20,549 bases of DNA, taken from Acetobacteraceae bacterium (GTDB taxonomy: Bacteria > Pseudomonadota > Alphaproteobacteria > Acetobacterales > Acetobacteraceae). Below the pieces are notes generated by a model that saw only the letters and a list, made by a program, of their open reading frames with translations, searched no databases and was not told the DNA's origin. Made by a program: the position numbers and the translations under genes. Below, piece by piece: positions 14,858-20,549 of this stretch; within the stretch, counting starts at the first letter, position 1, and each line of letters begins with the position of its first letter. The stretch lies in NCBI GenBank assembly GCA_947446625.1, contig CANFIE010000021.1, positions 1 to 20,549 of the forward strand, written 5' to 3'.

Positions 14858-15277
14858 TTAGCCAAGCTTGGCCGGGGCGTCCACCATCTGTGTGACAAAC
14901 TCGGCCGGAGAGGTGATTTCAATCAGTTCCATGTCGTCGGAATGCGCCACCTCGGCGTGCTTCACCATCGGCGGCTGGTAAACGCTGTCCCCGGCTTGCA
15001 GGGTCACCTCGCCGATATCCTCGTACTTGAAGCTCACCCAGCCCTTCAGCACGAACACGAACTGAAAATCCAGTTGATGGGTATGCCACTGGCCGCTGGC
15101 GTGCTGGCCGGGAATGGCGCGGATCACCTGGGCGGTATAGCCGCCCCCGGTCACATCCTTCACCCCCAGGTCGCGATAGCCGAAAAAGGCGCGCAGCCCA
15201 TTGTCGAAAACCGCGTCCTTGCCGTGGGTTACCGTGGTGCGCCGGGTGGTTGCGGGCGCGGGGCCGTCATCGGGCAT
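14858..15277 (-). CDS. Small cupin-domain protein
   Basis: A 139-residue single-domain cupin. The first cupin motif is visible as SGQWHTHQLDFQFVFVLKGW (61-80) with metal-ligand candidates His65 and His67, and the second as LQAGDSVYQPPMVKHAEV (93-110) with His107. The glutamate usually found six residues after the second His is replaced, with Gln72 nearby, so metal binding may rest on three histidines. Cupins of this size act as sugar isomerase-like, dioxygenase or sensory proteins, and no substrate can be assigned. AAGGAGG lies 5 bases before the ATG. The gene is on the same strand as the GST pair, 69 bp downstream of it, with a hairpin between. Confidence 0.85.
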   Translation of the reverse strand: MPDDGPAPATTRRTTVTHGKDAVFDNGLRAFFGYRDLGVKDVTGGGYTAQVIRAIPGQHASGQWHTHQLDFQFVFVLKGWVSFKYEDIGEVTLQAGDSVYQPPMVKHAEVAHSDDMELIEITSPAEFVTQMVDAPAKLG

Positions 15278-15306
15278 GGGTGCCTCCTTGTTGAGCTTGG
15301 CGTTTC

Positions 15307-15332
15307 GCCCGGCAGCATGGCCGCTACCGGGC
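15307..15332 (-). terminator. Hairpin between GST and cupin genes
   Basis: GCCCGG-C-AGC (15307-15316) pairs with GCT-A-CCGGGC (15323-15332), nine pairs with one mismatch and a 6-base loop. It sits just downstream of the second GST gene on the minus strand. No T-run follows, so termination is uncertain. Confidence 0.35.
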
Positions 15333-15346
15333 CGGCCGAAAAGCCC

Positions 15347-15973
15347 TCAACTCAGCGGCAGTACCGCCACCTTGGCGGCATAGGCCGGGCGGGCCAGCAG
15401 CCGCTCATACCAGGCGCGCAGGTTCGGCAACTCCGGCCGGGCCACCGGCAGGCTGAACCAGCGGTGCAGAAAGCCGCCCATCGCCATATCGGCAATGCTC
15501 AGCTCCCCGGCCAGGAAGTTCCGCCCGGCCAGCTGCGCATCCACAATCCGCCACAGCCGCTCAGCGGCGTCACGGGCGCGGCCGGCGGCGGCCAGGTCGC
15601 GCTCGGCTTCCGGCGTGCGCACAAAGGTCCAGAAAATCACCCGCATCGGCTCGTTCAGGCTTGCCAGGGTCCAGTCCATCCAGCGGTCCACATTGCCGGC
15701 GCCCTCGGCATCGCGCGGGTAGAACTTCTCCCCGCCCGGCTGGGTCCGCGCCAAAAACCGCAGAATGCTGTTGCTCTCCCACAGCGAATAGCCGTTCGGC
15801 ATCACCAGCGTCGGCACGCTCGGGTTCGGGTTCATCGCCACGTAGTCGGCGTCCCGCGTGCGGCCAAAGGCGCCGCCGGCGTCAATGCGGCTGTAGGGCG
15901 CCTTCAGCTCCTCCACCAGCCACAGCACCTTCATCACATTCACCGAGTTGTCCCGGCCCCAGATCGTCAGCAT
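15347..15973 (-). CDS. Glutathione S-transferase family protein (second of a tandem pair)
   Basis: A 208-residue GST. The thioredoxin-like N-terminal domain (1-80) reads MLTIWGRDNSVNVMKVLWLV, then MNPNPSVPTLVMPNGYSLWE with the cis-Pro VPTL and the glutathione-binding E-S motif (LWESNSILRFL). The all-helical C-terminal domain shows RNFLAGELSIADMAMGGFLH with the conserved Asp of the N-capping box. The likely catalytic residue is in the N-terminal GRDNSVN segment (Ser or Asn). It conjugates glutathione to electrophiles or acts as a glutathione lyase in the cytosol; substrate unknown. Its ATG overlaps the TGA of the upstream GST by one base (TGATG), implying translational coupling. It is about half identical to that neighbour along its whole length, by eye. 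Confidence 0.92.
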   Translation of the reverse strand: MLTIWGRDNSVNVMKVLWLVEELKAPYSRIDAGGAFGRTRDADYVAMNPNPSVPTLVMPNGYSLWESNSILRFLARTQPGGEKFYPRDAEGAGNVDRWMDWTLASLNEPMRVIFWTFVRTPEAERDLAAAGRARDAAERLWRIVDAQLAGRNFLAGELSIADMAMGGFLHRWFSLPVARPELPNLRAWYERLLARPAYAAKVAVLPLS

Positions 15974-16596
15974 CAGGCAAGCTCCACGCAAACATGGCGG
16001 GCACAGCCGGCATGGGTTTTCAGGGTGGCGTACCAGCGCTCCAGGTTGGGCATGCTGGGGCGCTGAATCGGCATGGCAAACCAGCGATGCAGGTAGGGCG
16101 AGAGCACAATATCAGCCAAGGTCAAATGGTTGGCCACCAGGTAGTTCTTGCCGCCAATCCGCGCATCCACCATGCGCCACAGCGCCTCGGCCTCATCCCG
16201 CGCCTTCGCCGTGGCCACGTAGTCGCGCTTGGCCTCGGGCGTGCGCACATAGGTGAAGAAAATCGGCGTCATCGGCCCGCTCAGGCTGGCCAGCTGCCAG
16301 TCCATCCAGCGCTCCATATCGGCCCGCGCCCGCGGCTCGGCCGGGTGCAGCGCATGGCCCGGCGCCCGCGTGGCCACCAGGTAGCGCAGAATGCTGTTGC
16401 TCTCCCACAGCGTGAAGTCGCCATCCTCAATGGTCGGCACCCGGCTATTCGGGTTCATCGCCAGGTAGAATGGCTCGGTGGTGCGGCCAAACTCGCCCCC
16501 GGCATCCTCGCGCGTGTACGGAATGCCCAACTCCTCGCACAGCCAAAGCACCTTCATCACGTTGGATGATGTGGTGCGGCCCCAGATCTTCAGCAT
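15973..16596 (-). CDS. Glutathione S-transferase family protein (first of a tandem pair)
   Basis: A 207-residue GST, paralogous to the gene that follows. Domain 1 has MLKIWGRTTSSNVMKVLWLC, MNPNSRVPTIEDGDFTLWE (VPT cis-proline loop) and ESNSILRYL. Domain 2 has MERWMDWQLASLSGPM and NYLVANHLTLADIVLSPYLH. The Ser/Thr-rich segment after GR (TTSSN) fits a serine-type GST. I chose the ATG at 16596 because GGGGAGGG lies 6 bases upstream; an ATG at 16602 would have no spacing from that site, and the frame further upstream lies in the repeat-bearing promoter region. It is divergent from dsbB. Confidence 0.92.
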   Translation of the reverse strand: MLKIWGRTTSSNVMKVLWLCEELGIPYTREDAGGEFGRTTEPFYLAMNPNSRVPTIEDGDFTLWESNSILRYLVATRAPGHALHPAEPRARADMERWMDWQLASLSGPMTPIFFTYVRTPEAKRDYVATAKARDEAEALWRMVDARIGGKNYLVANHLTLADIVLSPYLHRWFAMPIQRPSMPNLERWYATLKTHAGCARHVCVELA

Positions 16597-16645
16597 GGCC
16601 ATCCCTCCCCATGGGTGAAGACCAAGCCTAGCAGGCAACGCGGTG

Positions 16646-16706
16646 GTTGCCAGCCGCCGCAGGCAGCAGTTGCCAGCCGCCGCAGGCAGCAGTTGCCAGC
16701 CGCCGC
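16646..16706 (+). repeat. 23-bp tandem repeat in the GST/dsbB divergent promoter region
   Basis: A 23-base unit beginning GTTGCCAGCCGCCGC occurs at 16646-16668 and 16669-16691 with no differences, plus the first 15 bases again at 16692-16706. It fills much of the 131-bp gap between the GST and dsbB starts, ending 21 bp before the dsbB start. It is probably a slippage-prone array that sets promoter spacing. Confidence 0.9.
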
Positions 16707-16727
16707 GGAAGGCGCGAAGACAGCACC

Positions 16728-17201
16728 ATGCCGCCAGCCCTTGCCGTCATGCTGCTCGCCGCCGCCGCGCCGCTTTTCGCGCGGGGTTCCGAAACGCTTT
16801 GGGGCATCGCCCCCTGCGAGCTCTGCATGTGGCAGCGCTGGCCCTATTGGGTGGCGGCGGCGCTGGCCCTGGTCGGCGGCTTCTGGCCCAATCCACGCAT
16901 CCGCCAGGCCCTGCTGCTGGCCGCTGGCGGCGCGGTGCTGGTCTCGGGCGGCATTGCCGTGCTGCATGTCGGGGTGGAGCAAGGCTGGTGGCCCTCGCCC
17001 CTGCCGGGCTGCCAGGCCCCCCGCGCCACGGGCTCCAGCCTGCAGGACATGTTGAGCGCCATGCCGCTGCGCCCCAACAAGCCCTGCGACGCGCCCACCT
17101 ACCTCATCCCGGGCCTGCCGCTTTCCATGGCGGCCATGAACCTTATCTACGCCCTGGCGCTGGGCGGCTTTGCCGTCAAGCGCGCCCTGCGGAAGGCCTG
17201 A
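16728..17201 (+). CDS. dsbB: Disulfide bond formation protein B family
   Basis: A 157-residue inner-membrane protein with four hydrophobic segments (about 3-18, 38-53, 60-80, 130-150). The first loop carries PCELCMWQRWPYW with Cys30 and Cys33, the quinone-linked CxxC of DsbB. The second periplasmic loop carries Cys95 (LPGCQAP) and Cys120 (NKPCDAP), the pair that reoxidises DsbA. The short helix SLQDML between them also fits the family. DsbB passes electrons from periplasmic DsbA to ubiquinone. The start at 16728 follows GGAAGGCG; the reading frame from 16647 would translate the 23-bp repeats and adds nothing family-like. The next gene, coq7, makes ubiquinone, the electron acceptor, and starts only 3 bases after this stop, so the two are very likely an operon. 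Confidence 0.92.
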   Translation: MPPALAVMLLAAAAPLFARGSETLWGIAPCELCMWQRWPYWVAAALALVGGFWPNPRIRQALLLAAGGAVLVSGGIAVLHVGVEQGWWPSPLPGCQAPRATGSSLQDMLSAMPLRPNKPCDAPTYLIPGLPLSMAAMNLIYALALGGFAVKRALRKA

Positions 17202-17204
17202 CCC

Positions 17205-17759
17205 ATGCGCCCCACCACCGGCCTGCCCCGTTTCCCCGGAGACCCCAGCCCCCGCGCCCTGCTGGCCCGCTTCCTGCGCGTGGACCATGCCGGCGAATAC
17301 GGCGCCAAGCGCATCTACCAGGGGCAACTCGCGGTACTCGGGCGCGGCCCGCATGGCGAAACCCTGCGCCACATGCAGGCGCAGGAACAGGCGCATCTCG
17401 ACCACTTCTCCAAAGCCATCGGAGACCGCCAGGTCCGCCCGACCGCGCTGCTGCCGCTCTGGCATGTTGCCGGCTTCGCGCTTGGCGCCGCCACGGCGCT
17501 GCTGGGTGCCAAGGCCGCCATGGCCTGCACCGTGGCGGTGGAGGAAACCATCGACGAACACTACCGCGAGCAACAGGCCCAGCTGGGCGAGGACGAAGCC
17601 CCGCTGCGCGAGCAGATCGAAGCCTTCCGCCTGGAGGAGCTTGAACACCGCGACATCGGGCTGGAGAATGGCGCCGAACAGGCCCCGGCCTACCGCCTGC
17701 TCAGCGCCGCCATCCGCGTTGGCTGCAAGCTTGCCATCAAGGCCAGCGAGAGGATTTGA
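17205..17759 (+). CDS. coq7: Demethoxyubiquinone hydroxylase (Coq7/UbiF-type di-iron enzyme)
   Basis: A 184-residue protein that hydroxylates demethoxyubiquinone in the penultimate steps of ubiquinone synthesis, at the membrane surface. All di-iron ligands of the family are visible: Glu31 (RVDHAGEYGAK), Glu61 and His64 (AQEQAHLDHF), Glu113 (TVAVEETIDEHY), and Glu145 and His148 (LEELEHRD). A hydrophobic repeat (VAGFALGAATALLGAKAAMA) forms the membrane-associated helix. The length is near 180 residues, as is usual for alphaproteobacterial Coq7. It starts 3 bases after dsbB and its stop is 5 bases before the next gene, so it is the middle of a compact run. No unusual residue was noted. Confidence 0.96.
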   Translation: MRPTTGLPRFPGDPSPRALLARFLRVDHAGEYGAKRIYQGQLAVLGRGPHGETLRHMQAQEQAHLDHFSKAIGDRQVRPTALLPLWHVAGFALGAATALLGAKAAMACTVAVEETIDEHYREQQAQLGEDEAPLREQIEAFRLEELEHRDIGLENGAEQAPAYRLLSAAIRVGCKLAIKASERI

Positions 17760-17764
17760 CCGCC

Positions 17765-18229
17765 ATGACCCTGCCGCTTCCCCTCGCCACCCCGGCCGTG
17801 AAGGCCGAGATCCTCGACTGGCTGGACCGCTTTTCTGCTTGTGTGCGGGACGTGGATTACAAATCCGCCTACCCGTTCTGGCACGACGACATCGTGATCT
17901 TCGGCACTTACCAGGAGTTGGTGAAAAGCCGCCAGCGCTGGACCGACACGCAGTGGGACAATGTCTGGCCCCGCACGGCGGATTTCCGCTTCGACCTGCC
18001 GAACACCGAAGTGCTCGCCAGCGCTGATGGCAGCATGGCCGTGGCCGTTACCCCCTGGACCAGCCAGGGCTGGCACGCCGACGGTACCCCGTTCGACCGC
18101 CCCGGCCGCGCCACCATCATGCTGGCCCGCCAGCCCGATGGTCGCTGGGTGGGCGTGCATTCCCACATGTCGCTCGGCAAGGGTGTCCCGCAGGACAGCC
18201 ACGGCAAGCGCCCGGTCAAGGCGCGCTAG
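17765..18229 (+). CDS. NTF2-like/SnoaL-like protein (DUF4440 type)
   Basis: A 154-residue cytosolic protein with the NTF2-like cone fold pattern. An N-terminal helix (AVKAEILDWLDRFSACVRDV) leads to DYKSAYPFWHDDIVIFGTY, then strands DFRFDLPNTEVLASADGSMA, VAVTPWTSQGWH and RATIMLARQPDGRWVGVHSH. This is typical of SnoaL-like and ketosteroid isomerase-like domains of unknown function, ending with the family-like WVGVHSHMS. No signal peptide. The ATG at 17765 has GAGAGGA 10 bases upstream; a TTG at 17756 would overlap the end of coq7. It is the third gene of a compact run after dsbB and coq7, but the link to ubiquinone is only positional. Confidence 0.8.
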   Translation: MTLPLPLATPAVKAEILDWLDRFSACVRDVDYKSAYPFWHDDIVIFGTYQELVKSRQRWTDTQWDNVWPRTADFRFDLPNTEVLASADGSMAVAVTPWTSQGWHADGTPFDRPGRATIMLARQPDGRWVGVHSHMSLGKGVPQDSHGKRPVKAR

Positions 18230-18233
18230 CGCC

Positions 18234-18902
18234 ATGCGGGCGCTGCCTTTGGCCCTGGTCCTACTGCTGGCCGCCTGCGCCCAGGCGCCGCAGCAACACC
18301 TGGCCAGCCAGGGCAATACCGAGTTGCTGGACCGCCTGCCCGCCGCACTCGGCACCTTCACCGCCGAAACCGGGGCGAGTCCCCAACTCAACAGCGCCAC
18401 CCGCCGCTACCGGATGCGCGGCGCCCAGGGCATCGTCAACCTGGGCCGCCCGCCGGAAACACCCCCGGTGGCCGATGGCCCGGAAGCCGCCGGCGCCCGG
18501 CAATTGGTGGAGCATCTGACCCGCAGCCTGATGGCCCGGGTGCAGCCCGAACCGGGCTTCGGCCCCTGGCGCCGCGAAGCCGACCTCACCTTCCAGCGCC
18601 CCAGCCTGCCGGCCCTGCATTGCTCGGCCCTGCGCCGGCCCCGTGGGGAAGCCGCCCAGGTGCAGTATTTCTGCATCACCGGCCTGCATGGCCGCTACCT
18701 GACCGTAGGCATGTCGGTAAACCACACCGCCATGAGCGCCCTGTCGGCGCAGAACCTGGCCAGCACCTTCTCGCTGGAGGTAACGCGCCTGCTGGCCACC
18801 GGCGAGGGCCTGGCCGCACCGCAGCCAGTGCTCAGCGCGCCCGGCGCCGCCAAGCCGCCCGCCGCCCCGCCGCCTGAGGATGACGCTGTACCGGAAGGCT
18901 AG
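18234..18902 (+). CDS. Putative lipoprotein of unknown function
   Basis: A 222-residue protein. It begins with a short lipoprotein signal: MRALPLALVLLLAACAQAP, with a LAAC lipobox and lipidated Cys15, so it should be membrane-anchored. The mature part is unrecognised; it includes YRMRGAQGIVNLGRP, a Cys pair (LHCSALR and YFCITGLHGRYLTVGMSVNH) and a Pro- and Ala-rich tail (about 195-222). The start at 18234 is chosen for the signal sequence; it lies 4 bases after the stop of the preceding gene, so it is likely the last gene of the dsbB-coq7 run. Its stop codon TAG is the first three bases of the 102-bp repeat that follows. Confidence 0.75.
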   Translation: MRALPLALVLLLAACAQAPQQHLASQGNTELLDRLPAALGTFTAETGASPQLNSATRRYRMRGAQGIVNLGRPPETPPVADGPEAAGARQLVEHLTRSLMARVQPEPGFGPWRREADLTFQRPSLPALHCSALRRPRGEAAQVQYFCITGLHGRYLTVGMSVNHTAMSALSAQNLASTFSLEVTRLLATGEGLAAPQPVLSAPGAAKPPAAPPPEDDAVPEG

Positions 18903-19103
18903 AGCAATATTCGTTCTGATGGAATCATCAGAACGGATTTCTTGCTCTAGTATCAAATAGTTATAGAGCACGAAATGCGCTCGTCAGGGCGCATAGTGCT
19001 CTAGAGCAATATTCGTTCTGATGGAATCATCAGAACGGAATTCTTGCCCTAGTTTCAAATAGTTATGGAGCACGAAATGCGCCCGATAGGGCGCATAGTG
19101 CTC
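18900..19103. repeat. Two tandem 102-bp palindromic repeats (TAGAGCA family)
   Basis: Copy 1 is 18900-19001 and copy 2 is 19002-19103, differing at 7 of 102 positions. Each contains two hairpins. Hairpin A (18900-18949, 19002-19051) has outer arms TAGAGCAA/TTGCTCTA and a perfect inner 10-bp stem CGTTCTGATG/CATCAGAACG with a GAAT loop. Hairpin B (18964-19003, 19066-19105) has arms TAGAGCAC/GTGCTCTA and an inner 8-bp stem ATGCGCCC/GGGCGCAT. Most differences keep pairing (T-G to C-G in the B stem; A to G in the B arm leaves a wobble). One change in arm A of copy 2 breaks a pair. The element fills the gap between two converging genes and contributes their stop codons; it probably also terminates both transcripts. 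Confidence 0.9.
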
Positions 19104-19678
19104 TAGTTTTCCAACTCGCTGTCCCAGTACAGATAGTCCCGCCAGCTATGGTGCAGGTAGTTGGGCGGAAAGCTCCGGCCATTATCCTGCAACTCCCAAC
19201 TGGTGGGCTGGCGCGGTTCCTGGCGCGGAATCATGCCGCATTCGCGCGGCATGGCGTTGCCCTTGCGCAGGTTGCACGGCCCGCAGGCGGTGCAGACATT
19301 GTCCCAGGTGGTGCGCCCACCCCGGCTGCGCGGAATCACGTGGTCGAAGGTCAGGTCATGCGTCGGGTAATGCCCGCCGCAATACTGGCACTCGAAATGG
19401 TCGCGCAGGAACACGTTGAACCGAGTAAAGGCCGGCCGCCGCGCCGAGGGGATATACTCCTTCAGCGCAATCACGCTCGGCAATCGCATGGTCAGCGTGG
19501 GGGAATGCACCGCCGCCTCGTACTCCGAGAGTACCGAGACACGATCAAGAAATACCGCCTTCACCGCGTCCTGCCAGGACCAAACGGATAGGGGAAAATA
19601 GGACAAGGGTCGGAAATCCGCGTTCAGCACAAGCGCGGGGAAACCCTGGCCAGTGAAGACTGCTCCGCCGTCTGGCAA
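19103..19678 (-). CDS. HNH endonuclease family protein
   Basis: A 191-residue protein of the small HNH family common in alphaproteobacteria. An N-terminal region (PALVLNADFRPLSYFPLSVW, SWQDAVKAVFLDRVSVLSEY) is followed by the HNH domain at 95-140: zinc Cys97 and Cys100 (ECQYCG), LTFDHVIPRSRGG with catalytic His113, DNV with Asn127, and ACGPCNLRKG with Cys132, Cys135 and Asn136. All conserved residues are present. Function in these genomes is not settled; DNA repair or restriction-type cleavage is plausible. The start is a TTG at 19678 with AAGGAG 6 bases upstream; no ATG lies at the right position to give the family N-terminus. The stop TAG at 19105-19103 comes from the end of the flanking repeat. 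It lies 159 bp downstream of the esterase on the same strand. Confidence 0.9.
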   Translation of the reverse strand: MPDGGAVFTGQGFPALVLNADFRPLSYFPLSVWSWQDAVKAVFLDRVSVLSEYEAAVHSPTLTMRLPSVIALKEYIPSARRPAFTRFNVFLRDHFECQYCGGHYPTHDLTFDHVIPRSRGGRTTWDNVCTACGPCNLRKGNAMPRECGMIPRQEPRQPTSWELQDNGRSFPPNYLHHSWRDYLYWDSELEN

Positions 19679-19718
19679 GCGCCGCTCCTTTTAAGCGACG
19701 AGCCACCACCCACACCTA

Positions 19719-19744
19719 GGGGCCTGTAACACTCTAAAGGCCCC
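19719..19744. terminator. Hairpin between the esterase and HNH genes
   Basis: GGGGCCT (19719-19725) and AGGCCCC (19738-19744) make a perfect 7-bp stem with a 12-base loop. It lies downstream of the esterase gene on the minus strand and upstream of the HNH start. No T-run is present. It could be a terminator or a leader structure of the HNH transcript. The rest of the 159-bp gap holds the HNH ribosome site and nothing else I can support. Confidence 0.4.
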
Positions 19745-19837
19745 AAATGCTGTGGTGCCGCCGTGTTGTCGGGCGGAACCATGCCAGCCATGGCGGGGGG
19801 GTGCAACATCCCGCTGCCGGCTTTCACCGGGCCGTCA

Positions 19838-20494
19838 TCAACCGGGGGCGGAAAACGCCTGCTCCAGCGCCTGCGCCCCGCCAATAAGCCCGGCTTCATC
19901 AATGCCATGGCCCAGCCCAGGGCTGTATATCGCCCGCACCGCCACCCCCTTGGCCCGCAGCGCCGCCTCGGCCTCGCGACTGCCGCTCACCGGCACCACC
20001 TCATCGGCCATGCCATGCACCAGCAAAACCGGCGGCGCGCCCGGCAGCGAATCCGGCAGCGGCATGGCCAGCCGGCCCGAGAAGGCCAGCAGCGCCGCCG
20101 GTGCCACCGCCCGCCGCAGCCCCACCGCCAGGGTCATCATCGCCCCCTGGCTGAACCCCATGATGGCAAGCGCCGAACCCGGCAGCCCCAGCCGCGCCAA
20201 CTCGGCGTCCAAAAACCCATCCAGCGCCGGCATGGCGGCGGCCACCCCGGCCATGATCCGCGCCGGCGTGCGGTCCTGCACGCTGAACCACTGCTTGCCA
20301 TAGGGCGCCAGGTCACAGGGAAACGGCGCATCCGGCGCCACGAAGGCGGCATCCGGCACCACCTCGCCCCAACTCGGCGCCAGGTCGATCAGGTCCATGC
20401 CATCGGCGCCCAGCCCGTGCAGCAGCACCACCAACTGCTTCGCCGCCCCGCCCGAGGCCGGGCCCCAACGCGGTCCATCCAACTGCTGCGCCAT
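19838..20494 (-). CDS. Serine esterase/phospholipase-carboxylesterase family (alpha/beta hydrolase)
   Basis: A 218-residue alpha/beta hydrolase of the Abhydrolase_2 family. Oxyanion loop VVLLHGLGADG (22-32) is followed by PDAPFPC and WFSVQD, the nucleophile elbow GFSQG with Ser115, the acid Asp164 in LLVHGMADEVVP, and the base His196 in PGLGHGID. The catalytic triad is complete. Such enzymes hydrolyse carboxylic esters, lysophospholipids or thioesters in the cytosol. The start at 20494 has GGAGC about 8 bases upstream; a longer in-frame start at 20542 adds 16 residues without family similarity. It is followed, 159 bp away, by the HNH gene on the same strand. Confidence 0.92.
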   Translation of the reverse strand: MAQQLDGPRWGPASGGAAKQLVVLLHGLGADGMDLIDLAPSWGEVVPDAAFVAPDAPFPCDLAPYGKQWFSVQDRTPARIMAGVAAAMPALDGFLDAELARLGLPGSALAIMGFSQGAMMTLAVGLRRAVAPAALLAFSGRLAMPLPDSLPGAPPVLLVHGMADEVVPVSGSREAEAALRAKGVAVRAIYSPGLGHGIDEAGLIGGAQALEQAFSAPG

Positions 20495-20549
20495 GGCTGC
20501 TTGCTCCGCTTTACCAAGTACCGCTAACCCGGCACCCACCATGCCCGCA

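Noticed and set aside
16646..16706. Short CRISPR-like array
   Set aside because: The units are directly abutting with no unique spacers, only two and a half copies, and no cas genes are present; it is a simple tandem repeat.
18900..19103. Insertion-sequence remnant or small RNA gene
   Set aside because: No transposase fragment or target-site duplication is visible and both units are compact paired hairpins; a palindromic repeat family at gene ends explains it better, though transcription into a structured RNA cannot be excluded.

Overview
This is a GC-rich window (roughly 70% by eye) from an alphaproteobacterium, most likely Rhodospirillales/Acetobacteraceae-like. The placement is an inference from the Coq7 ubiquinone hydroxylase, the MlaC/HpnM-type lipid carrier, the DsbB/GST/HNH gene complement and intergenic palindromes that begin TAGAGCA. 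No species is named because no search could be run.

Layout. 1-3.4 kb: the 3' end of an MlaC/HpnM-like periplasmic lipid-binding protein, a luciferase-like flavin monooxygenase facing it, and a class A penicillin-binding protein. 3.4-7.4 kb: a tight three-gene plus-strand run of a histidine-kinase-like protein with an H-box but no usable ATPase domain, a stand-alone YcaO enzyme, and a SARP-type regulator (winged helix, BTAD, TolB-N-like and TPR-like parts). 7.4-12.9 kb: a divergent pair of transcription units. On the minus strand lie an animal-type haem peroxidase and a 139-residue protein whose only cysteine is its penultimate residue. On the plus strand lie an unrecognised protein and a 768-residue caspase-fold protein that appears to have lost both catalytic residues. 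The divergent promoter carries TCACGC repeated with an exact 11-bp offset on each strand, each pair pointing at its own gene. This is the site geometry known for SARP/PhoB-type regulators, and a SARP gene sits next door.

13-20.5 kb: mostly housekeeping. It holds an N-acyl-D-amino-acid deacylase-like amidohydrolase, tRNA-Leu(CAA), a cupin, two tandem overlapping glutathione S-transferase genes, dsbB, coq7, an NTF2-like protein, a lipoprotein, an HNH endonuclease and a serine esterase. The lipoprotein and HNH genes converge on a perfectly fitted pair of 102-bp palindromic repeats that supply both stop codons.

Working hypothesis (inference): 3.4-12.9 kb is one accessory system in which the phosphotransfer-like protein and SARP control the peroxidase and pseudo-caspase units, and YcaO modifies a peptide or protein, possibly the small cysteine-terminal protein. 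No dedicated precursor peptide, E1-like partner, TfuA or transporter is visible. The parts are individually recognisable; their combination is what merits attention.
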